Below are positions 26,220 to 38,317 of a DNA stretch of 64,000 nt, piece by piece. Below the pieces are notes generated by a model, which made no database searches, had not been told where the DNA came from, and was given only the letters and a program-made list of their open reading frames with translations. The first letter of the stretch is position 1. Each line of letters starts with the position of its first letter. This DNA comes from Sinonovacula constricta. Taxonomy: Eukaryota > Mollusca > Bivalvia > Cardiida > Solecurtidae. Location of the stretch: assembly GCA_007844125.1 (NCBI GenBank), contig CM017561.1, forward strand, positions 36,166,862 to 36,230,861, written 5' to 3'. A program made the position numbers and the translations under genes.

Positions 26220-27375
26220 AAAGGCCTAGACTTGTCTAATCTGTGTGGAGTTTGTACAGCTGGAGCTGTTGTGATTGTTGATTCCAAGCGTGGTGTAGTG
26301 ACTTGTCTCAAGCAGGTTGTTCCTAGTCTTCTTCCCTCGCACTGCATTGCCCATTGCCTTGCTCTCAGCTGCAGCACTGGTGCTGATAGTACTCCCTTAC
26401 AGGAGATCCTCAACTCTGTGTACATGTACACATTGTTTACTTCTCTCCTAAGAACATGTCCACACTCTCTGCCATCCAGTCCATCCTCCACTCCCATTCT
26501 TCTCGCTTCAAAGAGGTCTTCCATACCGGCTGAGTTTTGAAGGAGCTGTCCATGCAATGGTGTTGATTTCAAGCATTGTTCTCTTGCTTCCTAGAGGAGA
26601 ACTTTGCCAAAACTCTCTCTACAAACCTATTGCTACATATTCAAGTTCTTGTATGTTGCACACTTCCTTGCTGATGTCTTAGAGCCTTTGGTCATCCTCT
26701 CTAAGAAATACCAGGAGAAGAATCTCAGGTATGGAGATGTTGAGCCTATTCTGTCAACAATGATAACAACTCTTGAGGGCGTGAAATTTGAGATGAATGG
26801 ATTCTTCTTGTCTTCTTTTCTATCTACCTGTCCTTCTGTAACTTCTGTGGATCATGATGGCCTCTGCACATTTCAGTTTAAAGACCACTCCATCGGGGAT
26901 TCAAAGAACAGCAAAGATTGGCAGCAGTGGTATGTGGTCAATTTGTTGACAATATAGTATAATATATAGAACTCTCGTTTCTTGGACAACGTTGACTCTG
27001 CCGTCATGAAGGCTCTCAGCAATCTGTTCAATGCTCGTGTTTCTGATGTTTTCTCTGACTGTGACATGATATCTGATTATCTTGGTAAGACGAACTGAAC
27101 TCACGGGCATTGCTCACTACTCACGTTCAATGGCTGCAGAGATCCGTTCAACGAGACTGTTTATGCTATCAATTTATGTTATAAATAAAATCAGTTATCC
27201 TGCTGCTGCTGAGGCTGCTGAAAGGTTTACTCTTCTGCCAGTGTGCACTGCTGATTGTGAGCGTGGCTTCTCCAAGCTGAACATCATTAAAACCTTTCTG
27301 ATGAACAGTCTGTCTACAGGCTCACTGGTCGTCTTGATTATTGCAATTGCTATTGTCAGAGACATGTATGGATAA
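26220..27375 (+). pseudogene. Broken hAT-type transposase-like gene (ZNF862/KIAA1586-like)
   Basis: Fragments of one hAT-derived protein lie in order on the plus strand. The first (26232-26540) carries CGVCTAGAV, GVVTCLKQVVPSLLPS and HCIAHCLAL (26340 on), the conserved C.DGA...HC.AH.L.L core of this group. A second frame of the same phase (26604-26955) reads YVAHFLADVLEPLVILSKKY and GLCTFQFKD. After in-frame stops the phase continues with FLDNVDSAVMKALSNLFNAR (26979 on). A different frame (27082-27375) carries the dimerisation-domain signature LPVCTADCERGFSKLN (motif cysteine at 27244) and MNSLSTGSL. At least two frameshifts and several stops separate them, so the copy is dead. The N-terminal zinc-finger region is not visible, and no terminal inverted repeats or 8-bp target duplication were found. 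Local GC content is higher than in the flanks. Confidence 0.8.
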
Positions 27376-28239
<864 letters not shown>

Positions 28240-28242
28240 CTA

Positions 28243-28476
28243 CCTGACATTTTTAAGCAGGAGCTGGGCGAAATCTCTGCCCGCTTTCAGTTCCAATTTC
28301 CCATCGTCTTTCAATACATGTGTTGAGACGAAAAATATTCTGATACACGCATGTGGTTTTCTTTGTTCTCTTTCTTGTTTTTTCAGATCATTTTTACTTA
28401 TGGTCGACGTTCCATCTTTGCGCGTTATCGACTGATGTTTACTGCGTTCACTGCAATTTCCCGTTTTAACGTACAT
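28243..28476 (-). CDS. Possible exon of unknown protein (low confidence)
   Basis: The minus strand is open for 78 codons and reads plausibly (STHVLKDDGKLELKAGRDFA then QLLLKNV), ending just before a donor-like CAG/GTAGGC at 28243. The local GC content is higher than the surroundings. The plus strand is also open and has its own acceptor-like tract (TTTCTTGTTTTTTCAG before 28387), so the coding strand is not settled. No family is recognised. It could equally be part of a decayed mobile element. Confidence 0.2.
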
Positions 28477-28537
28477 ACATGTGCTGCGGTCCCAGATGTA
28501 TGCCAGTTTTCATTTGAAGTCCTTTCTTTTAAAGTTA

Positions 28538-28580
28538 TTAGACAATATCGAAGCTAGTTTTTAGACAATATCGAAGCTAG
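28538..28580. repeat. 23-bp tandem duplication
   Basis: The 20-mer TTAGACAATATCGAAGCTAG occurs at 28538-28557 and again at 28561-28580. Confidence 0.95.
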
Positions 28581-29444
28581 CTGTGTTTTTAATAGGTCTA
28601 TGACTGTTGCTGTTGCTTTTCCACTCCGCCATTTTCTGATAAAAAACGGAACTAGTCGAAGCTGTCGTAAGAAAAAAAATCTGAATATAACCAACCTACT
28701 TAAATTCGAAATGGGTGTATCGGTCAAATGTCAATCCAATCCATCCCAATGCCATCGTGTGCCAATTTTTCCAGAAGTCTAAGTTCAGGGTCCCTTTAGC
28801 CGACGACGGCCTTATTTTTACACATTTCTTTTACTTTAAAACCGTCGGCACTGCAACAATAGACACTGTTCTTTTTAATATGGTCCTAATTTTGGTCGTT
28901 TTTAGATATAGATAATGGGCCGGCAGACTTATGGGTGATGCTATCATACGGCTCATCAAAGGTCATCCATTTATCAGCCATGTCATAAGTTCTACATGTA
29001 ATTGGATACAGGTGAATATCCTATTTATTGGTGTAAATATAAGTAATAAATGGCCGACAGGCTTATAGTTGTTGCCGTTTTATGGCTCCTCAGGAGTTCT
29101 GTTCATCAGTCATGTCCTAAATGCTATCTTTAAGGTTCAAAACAGATCTTATCATGCCATGATGATGATATTAGGAAATTTGCTCGGCGCCAAAGTTTTA
29201 GCGTTTGTATTTGCTTATTTAGAAGAGTAGACACCACGTCGGAGAATGTATATTTTTTTCTATATGTTTACGTTCAACTACATTTAAATCAGGTTTAAAG
29301 ATTTACGCCGTAAAATCGCTTTAAAGTAGTTTTCAAATGTATTTTCCGCAAAATTTGAAATCCGCCAGTTCGGACGCGTCAGAGGAATATTTTAAAGCCT
29401 TACTAGTAGGCGAATGTTTTAAAGTGGAAAAAAGTTAAGCTTGA
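28581..29444. other. No gene recognised; decayed 133-bp duplication at about 28918-29120
   Basis: GGCCGGCAGACTTATGGGTG (28918) and TGGCCGACAGGCTTATAGTT (about 29050) begin two related stretches that both run to a CATGTC. This is an old tandem duplication of unknown origin. Confidence 0.4.
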
Positions 29445-30380
29445 GTTGATAATTCAATTAGTTTAGTATATAATATGTTTTCAGTAGAGAATTTAATGTG
29501 TTTGATGTATTGAATGTCTTCTAGGTATATAAGTGTTGCATTTTTCTTAAGTCTGTCTTTTCCGCTGGTTCAAAAAGCAAAGACTTTCTATTTACCGAAA
29601 CGAGTCGTGTGTGAATAATAGAGCTCTTTGTAGCTAATCTCTTGATATTGTGTGCTGCCTACACCAAAAACAACGCGGGGTTAAAGGATTCCACAAGGTC
29701 GCAGTTGGGACAGTTCCTAGGGGTCAACTTGCATTCTTTTGCAAGGTAGCTTGCTCATGGTCTCATTTGCGCTTAAAAACCTTTCTTTAACTATATTGTG
29801 GCAGTAAATTTTGACTTTAGACTCCTACTGCCATATTTGAAGTTATGCGTTATTTTGTACTCAGTAAATTAATCTTTTTGTAACGTGCGCTGATGAAATA
29901 ATTGTTCTTTCTGACGCTTTGTCCACTTTTCAAAGGGGTACAAGATATTGAGGATTTCTTTGTAAGTTTATCTGCTATTCCATTTCCCAACATTCCTACA
30001 TGGCTTGGAACCGCACTAGTTTTATAAAGGTATTAAGCTTTTTGTATAGCTTTAGTTGTATTTGACCTGTATCTATTATAGGATCATCTCCATTAATAGA
30101 CTGTAAAGATTGTAAAACATTTGAAAAGTATGCTTTAAATATATTCTTTTTTTGGTAAATTTATTTTTTCTTACCCATCATAAAGCCTTCTTAATAGGGT
30201 AAATTTCACACGTACATATAAAGCGTCTGCTAACGTGCTTGATTTTGCATTGATTAAGTAATATATCATTTTCTATAGTTGCACCAGGGCTTTTCTTTTC
30301 AGTATCTATACTGCCGTCAAGGTACATGCTGACGAACGCTAGTGATTGATTTATGTGATTTTAGGAGAGTAGGTAAATGG
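29445..30380 (-). pseudogene. Decayed LINE (non-LTR retrotransposon) 3' end with RNase H
   Basis: On the minus strand, pieces of an RNase H domain follow one another: AFVSMYLDGSIDTEKK (DGS at 30312-30320), then after stops and frame changes AVPSHVGMLGNGIADKLTKK (30002-29970 core), which is the VP.H.G..GNE.AD signature with the usual Glu replaced by Gly. Downstream comes the CxxC knuckle NCPNCDLVESF (29715-29700) that usually follows RNase H in I/Ingi/R1-type LINEs. Several stops and frameshifts show it is dead. The reverse transcriptase and endonuclease are not seen. The 3' boundary near 29445 is approximate. Confidence 0.7.
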
Positions 30381-31809
30381 CTTCGTTATCATAAAAAGTC
30401 TTACTTAGGACCAGGTAAGCTAGCTTTAAAACTAACTGTCGTAATATTAGAATTGATTCCACGTGGACCCATTATTTATTAACAATGTACATTGTTAATG
30501 TACAATCAATCTAATCCCATTTCTTAGACAAGCCTCTTTTCTTACCTGATTTAGCGCTAGTTTGTTCGATAGCTAGTTTTTTTCCAGCTGTATGTTTATT
30601 CCAATTATGTCTAATTGCTCCTTAGAAAAGTGGATAAATATACAGAACCACTTCCCTAGTTTTTATGATTCTTTTCCTGAACGTGCATTCATATCCAATC
30701 TACTCATCTCTAAGTAATAAATACAAACTCTTCATAAGTGTGCAATTTTAATTTGCGTGTAAAATTATGCTCACCGATAGTATGCATGTACCGGAAACTT
30801 AATATATAGTTTATTTTGTGTAGATCAGTAAATAAAAATATGTAAACATGTTAAATATAGATAGTTAATAATAATGTCAATTGTTCATAGTGGTTTTCAA
30901 CTTGATGAAATTTAACCGATTGTACTGTTTTTTTTAATAACCATGCGCTAAGCTGGAGAACTTTAAATATCTTACAGATTTTATGCCAGATACACAGTTG
31001 TTGCCCTCGCCTGTTAAAAACGCCTGTTACTCATGGTTCGCTTTGGGAACGATTACACAATGCTATTTGTGATACTGAATGCAAAATTACATTGAATTGG
31101 TGACAGAAGTACCAAAAAAACTGAAGAGGTGTCAAGTATTAAAAATAGAAAGAGCACAAGTAATAACAATTGTGATTGAGTTGGATCAAGGAAAAAGACA
31201 AATTATAAAACAAATCAAGTTTCGTGTATTTAATATGAAGTCGAGCTATATCTGCAGCAGTATTTCTCAATTTCAATTAAGGAAAACATTTTGGCAAGTT
31301 TTCTATTTAACTTCACAAGATTTATATGCAAATGACCAAAGACTACTATCGTATAAATTTAATTCAGAACAATATTAACAATGAACGGGGATTTTATTGT
31401 ACCAGTAAACATCTGTAATAAAGACTTGTATTGACTAAGCTTTTAATTTTCGACGTGGCTGAGCAATTAAACAGGACAGACGCAGTAATGAAATAATTCT
31501 GGTTTTAGAAGGGCAAAATCAGGCGGTGTAACATTGTTGCTTTCGTCAATATTTGAATCAGTTTAGCGCAGAACAAACGACCTTGAAGAAAATGCATTGT
31601 TTGGTAAGCATGCTTTCCAAACCGACTTGATTTATTTTATTAAATTACACGACATAATTTAACATAAACATGTCATCGTTAAGAAAAAAAAAAACTGTTG
31701 AGAAAGAACAACTAGCAAACCACAAGCGTGCTTCGCTTTTAGAAATAGAGTTCAGATTTTGTGCCGATTTCTAAATGTGTTAAACTGAAGGTTATTAATT
31801 TAAAAGCTT
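30381..31809. other. No gene recognised
   Basis: AT-rich. The palindrome ACAATGTACATTGT lies near 30482-30495. The frame at 31079-31378 (99 codons) is lysine-rich without a domain. Confidence 0.45.
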
Positions 31810-31965
31810 GGGGCGCTCGTGGCCGAGTGGTTAGAGTCGTCGACATGTAACTCTTTAACCACACACCTCGTGGGTTCGAGTCCCGGTCGGGGCGAGAAAT
31901 TTCATGTGGGGAGGTTTCCCAGCTAATCTTCGGTGCGCCCGTGGATCTTACTCAGCCAATAACTA
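31810..31965 (+). mobile_element. tRNA-derived SINE, family B (well-preserved head)
   Basis: The tRNA-like head at 31810-31895 has a near-perfect box A (TGGCCGAGTGGTTAGAG) and box B (GGGTTCGAGTCCCGG) and a long variable region like a Ser or Leu tRNA. The 5' GGGGCGC cannot pair with the 3' CGGGGCG as an acceptor stem would, and the body TTCATGTGGGGAGGTTTCCC and GCTAATCTTCGGTGCGCCC follows directly. It is therefore a SINE, not a tRNA gene. The G-rich stretch to 32060 (GGGGGGTGGGAATGGGGG, then C-rich) may be its tail or another repeat. Confidence 0.85.
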
Positions 31966-33864
31966 GTTGGCAGTCGTCAATATGACTCTAATTGTGTCGG
32001 TGCCAGGGAAGGATCAGGGGGGTGGGAATGGGGGATGCACCGCCCCCTCCCCCTCCCTTGCACACCCATCAACCAGGTAAAAGTGTAGACATATGTAAGC
32101 TAAAAAATATTTTGTTTTGACTGCTTAGGTAGGTCGAAGTTATGGCCCATTACTGTTTATATATATCTAGTATTTACTGCCATAAAGTTGAATTGAAAGC
32201 TAAGTACTTACTGCTGTGGAAACTAGTACTTATGTCATGCGTTATAAGCGTGATAAGATTTTTAATGAATTTATCTGATGCCCCCATATGGAGGTCTCTT
32301 GCATAATTGATAAAGTATTGTTTCTGCATAATATGTTTTCTGTACGTACAATCTATAATCTTATAATCTCTGGATTTTTCTGGAGGAAAAAAACTGCAAC
32401 ATTCACACGCTGCGGTGCTGTGATATGTACAGGCAAGGGCAATATTAGAAGTAAACAACACGTATTCCAAGTGGTCTTCAGAAGGCAGCAGGCAGTTCTC
32501 ATAAAAGACGCGCCTGAACACGCATTGTGTCTTGTTTGTACTGGTTCGTCCCTTACCGATAGACGGAGTTATTCAAAGCTTGTTAGGTCTAGTTTTAGCA
32601 ATTTTGGTTGTAAATGCCTAAATATATTATGAAAAATAATAAACATTGATGCAGTTAATTCAGATAAAATGCATGTTTTTATCCGCATTTGGGGATGTAA
32701 AAAGCAAACTTATATTACAAAAGAAAAATATCGTTTATCATTCCCACAGATGTTGGGGTTCGAGGGAATTTAATAAAGTTCGAGTTTACGCACACATAGA
32801 TGCTTAATGAGTAAATGCACAGGAAATGTGTAAATTCTCTTTTAAAACTTATTCTGAATTAAAAAAACAACAACACCATTGTTCGTCAAATGTGTTGGTC
32901 CTTGGAAACAATTATGCTAGCAACAACAGGGAAATGACGATAAAATCGTGGTTCTTGTATGAATATGTCTTCCAATGTTGTATTCTGAAGTAAGTAAAAT
33001 TACAGCAAGATTGCTTAAACATCAGCCTATTTAAACTAGCTGTAAATTTATTATGAAAAAAAAAATCAAAACTAATGTAATTACATTTTTAAATAAACCG
33101 CTTCACGCAATAACACAATAACCCATACGCTCTCAGCAAAACGTGTGATGTATAGGGAGATAGTGACCAGCACTAGAGCGGTAAACATTGGTTAAGTGGG
33201 TGAACCGTTCATGTTGCTCGATCTCTAACCTTCTGTCTACTTGTATAGTTATGGTCTGTTCATCTGACCTTTAAGTTTGTACTTATATCTCCATTAGTTT
33301 TCGTTGTTTCAAAATGTAAATGCTGTACGTGATAAGGCGTTATCGTCTCTTTTGTTTCCTTTTTTTAAACAGTAAATACCAAACAGTACACTCAGTAAAT
33401 GCCTTTTTTGTTGGAGATCTATACATTTCCACTAAAAAGAAAAGAAAGTTTGTAAAAAAAATGCGTTATTCTAGAGTAAGCACTTCACTAATGTATATGT
33501 TTTATATATTCCATGACAAGCTTTTTAAATTTTCGACCAGTTTAAACTTGTAATTTGTCAAATTCTTTGTTGTACACAAATTTGCAAACACTCTTCAACA
33601 CGTCCTATATAGACCTTCAACATACATCAGAAATATGTGTAGTCAATAAGTATTTACATAATGTTACAAACATCATTATAGGACAACCAAAAAAAAGACA
33701 GCGTACTACTGGCTTTTTGGACTATATGATTTCAATTTCTAGAAAACAACAACAAGAAGACACTAAAAACACTCACACACAAAATGCCCCACAACAACCG
33801 AATACTATTCAATGTAGTACTATAACCAATTAATTCAATACAAATCCTTTATTATGAATAATCA
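31966..33864. other. No gene recognised
   Basis: The strands at 32174-32632 are both open for about 115 codons; neither has a recognisable domain. The 92-codon frame at 33555-33833 is Gln/Thr-rich at its end and unrecognised. A 20-mer AAAGTTCGAGTTTACGCACA at 32775 recurs at 36131. Confidence 0.4.
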
Positions 33865-34352
33865 TTAAAGATGGTATCCGACAGTTTGCCTATATCTAAT
33901 ATCTGTAACAATATCTGACCTCTGTTTGGGGTATTTGTGCATAATTTCTGTAGAAAAACATCATACTTTGTCTAGGCTGTGACGATTTTCAACAGTAGCT
34001 AAATGTTGGGGCAGTAAAACTCGTTAGTCAACACTTAAAATCTCCTTTTTTTTCAAATTTATAAAAAAAAACAAACGATTGGGATTTCTGCTAAAAATAG
34101 ACATCGACGTCACAGCGGCTGACGTGGAAACGCTAACACATAAGTGGTCACGTGGTTTTCTTAGTTTAAAAATAGCCTTCTGTGCAGCGTGGCTCAGATA
34201 GGAAATACATGTTTGTAATGACAATTGTGGCTTATAGTACACCTTTCAGACATCAATAAACATCATTTTGTGAGATCTGTTCAGGTATCTGTAGTTTATT
34301 TGGATGTTTAATGAAAATAGTTTGGGCACAAACTGAAGGATACAGCCTTTAA
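33865..34352. mobile_element. 480-bp MITE with TTAA target duplication
   Basis: TTAA at 33865-33868 and 34349-34352 flanks a 480-bp element. Including the TTAA, the ends are TTAAAGATGGTATCCGACAG and, reversed, TTAAAGGCTGTATCCTTCAG, followed by TTTG on both sides: 19 of 24 positions agree. A second, truncated copy of the left end lies at 7867. TTAA duplications are typical of piggyBac- and Kolobok-type DNA transposons, so this is probably a non-autonomous derivative of one of these. There is no transposase frame inside (the 72-codon minus frame is not one). Confidence 0.7.
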
Positions 34353-35502
<1,150 letters not shown>

Positions 35503-35541
35503 TTTTTTTTTTTTTTTTTTTTTTTTGGGGGGGGGGGGGGG
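35503..35541. repeat. T24G15 homopolymer junction
   Basis: Twenty-four T followed directly by fifteen G. Such a junction can be real or an assembly artefact, since lengths of both runs are hard to sequence. Confidence 0.85.
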
Positions 35542-35718
35542 CGCAATGTATATTAGTTTACAGTATAGTTAGTGTTCTAAATCGTCTTTACTCAGACTAA
35601 AGTATGAGTTTATGCAGAAATTATGCCTAAATTTCTCCAAAACGGTGGAGAAAAAGTGTAACGCGCATTTGGTCTCGGCAAACTGTCGGATAACACCTTT
35701 AAAACGTATTAAACTTTG

Positions 35719-35829
35719 TTACCGATTTGCTTTCCGGTTAAGATTTTCCGGTGACGCCATCCCTGGCTGGCACACTAGCCAGTACGTCTTAACCTTGCCT
35801 CCAGAAGCATCTTGAAGCTTGTAGTCGCC
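35719..35829 (-). CDS. Possible last exon of a guanylyl/adenylyl-cyclase-like protein
   Basis: On the minus strand, after an acceptor-like GATATCTTTCAG, 36 codons run to a TAA at 35721-35719: GDYKLQDASGGKVKTYWLVC then QPGMASPENLNRKANR. The segment GGKVKTYWLV matches the consensus end of class III nucleotide cyclase domains, usually written GKG..TYWL.G, found in receptor guanylyl cyclases just before the C-terminus. The usual G after the L is V-C here. GC content is above the surroundings. No earlier cyclase exons were recognised upstream (higher coordinates), so this is either the 3' exon of a gene with long introns or an isolated fragment. Confidence 0.35.
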   Translation of the reverse strand, partial: GDYKLQDASGGKVKTYWLVCQPGMASPENLNRKANR

Positions 35830-36934
35830 CTGAAAGATATCGGATTAGTTACAAACTGGATAAAGTAGATTTTTTAAACGATTCGGAGAATCAAAATATG
35901 TGGATCATCTCTCTCTTTGCGCACAAAGGCAAGTATATGTAATTACCTAGATGACCAAAACTTTCATGTCAAATACAACAACGGAACCATATGAACCTTA
36001 TTACCTTATAAGAACAATGTCGCAATATTGGGAATTCGATAAGCCATTTTAGTATTTTTCAAATAAAAGATAAAAATATATCTTTAATTTTCCACTTGTT
36101 GTTTATTGGAATGTGTGGGGATTTGCGCAAAAAGTTCGAGTTTACGCACATAAGTGGATGTACGGAACATAATCCGCATAACCAAATCTGGTATAAAACC
36201 ATCACATGTCAGGGAGCATTTGCCGCGAGGCGTCACGCCCACAGGGGACAGTTCCACCTCCAGACCGAGCAGTCGAGACGGGATTTCTCCCCGGAACCAA
36301 CAACTTAACACGAAAGAACCCGCACAATCACTTACATCACGTCAAGAAAATATCAATTCGTCTGCAATATGTTCGTGATGTATAATCTCAACTATGTTTG
36401 AATGTTGCCATATTTTTCAGATTTTGACTTGTGTCATGCTAGCTTATTGGGCTATTTTGCTCCGCGTGTTAAACAGTAAAATATTGTATAGTTTCCTTTA
36501 TAAATGTTTGCTGACAAAGTGGTTTGGGACAAAAATCTTTTGAAGAATTCACATGCTGCGAACCAATTATGGCTGCAAGTAAACGGACTATAGAGCGGGA
36601 ATTGATATTCCACTTAGAAGATTGTTTTAAATGATTTTTTAGGCAATTGGTAACGCATTTTAATGAAACAATATTTGCTTAACAGTTTCAAGGTTGTGTT
36701 AACTAAATAATTAGATAATTGACATTAATTAACACATTTCATGAAACCTTACATCCACATATGATGTTCAATGTTTCATTACCACAAGAAATCGAATTAT
36801 ACTTTATGAGCGTATGCCATGGGCTTTAGAAGGCGCATAGGACTGCATAGGAATAAGATGACTTCAGACAATAATATCTAATAAAGCGTCCAAACTAAAT
36901 TTAAAGGTGACAAATTTTCCTGCGGACAGTTAAT
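35830..36934. other. No confirmed gene; GC-rich island at about 36187-36310
   Basis: The 36187-36310 stretch is unusually GC-rich (GCCGCGAGGCGTCACGCCCA, GAGACGGGATTTCTCCCC) and open on both strands for about 70 codons, but nothing is recognised. It might be an exon or part of a repeat. The 20-mer at 36131 recurs at 32775. Confidence 0.4.
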
Positions 36935-37125
36935 ATGTTTCTCTTGGAATGGAATTACATGAATAAATATGGCGATATAGCGAGAACTGTGGCAGTTAAG
37001 GGCTGTATTGTATGGCAGGGCGTCATTACCGCAGACGGAGATAGGGGTCAGATAGAGTTCATTGGAGCGCAGTTTGTCATCATCTTAACACTGAACACTA
37101 CGTGCAACATAAGCCAGTTTTTTTT
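36935..37125 (+). CDS. Unrecognised coding-like fragment (very low confidence)
   Basis: An open frame from an ATG at 36935 reads YMNKYGDIARTVAVKG then CIVWQGVITADGDRGQIEFI, with higher GC content than the flanks. The frame then runs into R1 copy 5, so its annotated end is not natural. No domain is recognised. Confidence 0.12.
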
Positions 37126-37157
37126 TAGGAATTTGTCACTTTGTCACATATTTTTAT

Positions 37158-37720
37158 TCATGATCACAACAATGTTACTTGTGCAGTTTGGCGGTCGTAC
37201 AAAATCTCGTGCATGTAATCTATGTTGTCATGTAATTCAGCCTGTAAGGATTGTTACGTGTTTTTCCTTTGATGGACTGCAAATCACTGGTAATTGTTTC
37301 TTGATTCAAACAGTTAATTTCATTTATAATCAACAATTATTGTGTAGTTTTTTCTAATCGAAATAACCCCCCTCTCTCTTCTAAACACCATGTGACATTT
37401 TTTTTCAAAGTCATCACTACTGTCGTCATACCTTATCAAAGAAAACGTCAGCGCTTGGACATTTTTTCTATTTAAATATATGGTTTTCTTTATTGCTTCA
37501 AGAAACCCATCAGGAAGTGCGAGGTTGGAGCTCTCTAAAACCGGTTTAAGCACACTGTTCCAAGGCGGTGACTGTTTGGGTTCGATCTTTTGTTAAATGG
37601 CCCAGCACAGATTTGCTCTTCCTTTTAAATTTGGCTTGCATTTGAATACCTTTGTCTTGTGCCTTTTTAAAGTTTGGTATATGTTGCAATGCTCATAGGA
37701 CTTTGTCCTATATTCGTATT
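37158..37720 (+). repeat. Dispersed element R1, copy 5
   Basis: Begins ATGATCACAACAATGTTACT and ends GTTGCAATGCTCATAGGACT. About 40 bp after GATGGACTGC are missing, and the hairpin block is shortened (AACCGGTTTAAGCACACTG then TTCCAAGGCGGTGACTG), so the left arm of the hairpin is lost. It contains a short CCCCCCTCTCTCTTCT tract at the microsatellite position. Confidence 0.8.
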
Positions 37721-37969
37721 TTGTTGTGTGTAACCTGATCTCTGATCTAACACTACCGAGTTCGAGTTTACTGTAATTCATTGACCAAATTATTGACTAG
37801 ATTGCGATATATAAATAAAAAGGTACGTTTTAAACTGGATGGCTATGTTTTCAAAGCCTTCGAACAAAGAAAACATTACACTAGCAATCTTTAACAATTT
37901 TACTATGTTCTAAGTTCTAGACATGCACATTTATTTGTTATTTTTTGTTCATATGTACTATTCTTACTA
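37721..37969. other. No gene recognised
   Basis: AT-rich flank between R1 copy 5 and the CTT tract. Confidence 0.5.
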
Positions 37970-38007
37970 TCTTCTTCTTCTTCTTCTTCTTCTTCTTCTT
38001 CTTCTTC

Positions 38008-38039
<32 letters not shown>

Positions 38040-38101
38040 CTTCTTCTTCTTCTTCTTCTTCTTTTTCTTCTTCTTCTTCTTCTTCTTCTTCTTCTTCTTC
38101 T
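37970..38101. repeat. (CTT)n microsatellite
   Basis: About 43 CTT units with a few substitutions (CTACTT, CTTTTT). Poly-Glu, Leu and Phe translations are artefacts. Confidence 0.97.
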
Positions 38102-38317
38102 ATATTGACCTGGCTTACTCGATGTAAACTCTGTTCCCGGATGACTAAATTACACTTTATGCTTTCTGCTATCAATCTTGACGCTTGCCAGAAAAAATAC
38201 AACACACAACATTATAGTTTAGAAGTTCAAAGAGAAATACCCTGAAATGAAGAGACACCTAATCTTCGCTTCTGTCGACCTGAACAAATATTTTGTTCGT
38301 TTTTAAAATGGGCTGGT
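38102..38317. other. No gene recognised
   Basis: Unique sequence between two simple-repeat arrays. Confidence 0.5.

Noticed and set aside
26198..26572. 124-residue protein antisense to the transposase relic
   Set aside because: The sense strand has the hAT motifs; the antisense frame has none.
31810..31895. Functional tRNA gene
   Set aside because: Boxes A and B are excellent, but the two ends cannot form an acceptor stem and a SINE body shared with other loci follows.
37903..38205. Poly-Glu protein
   Set aside because: Translation of the CTT microsatellite.
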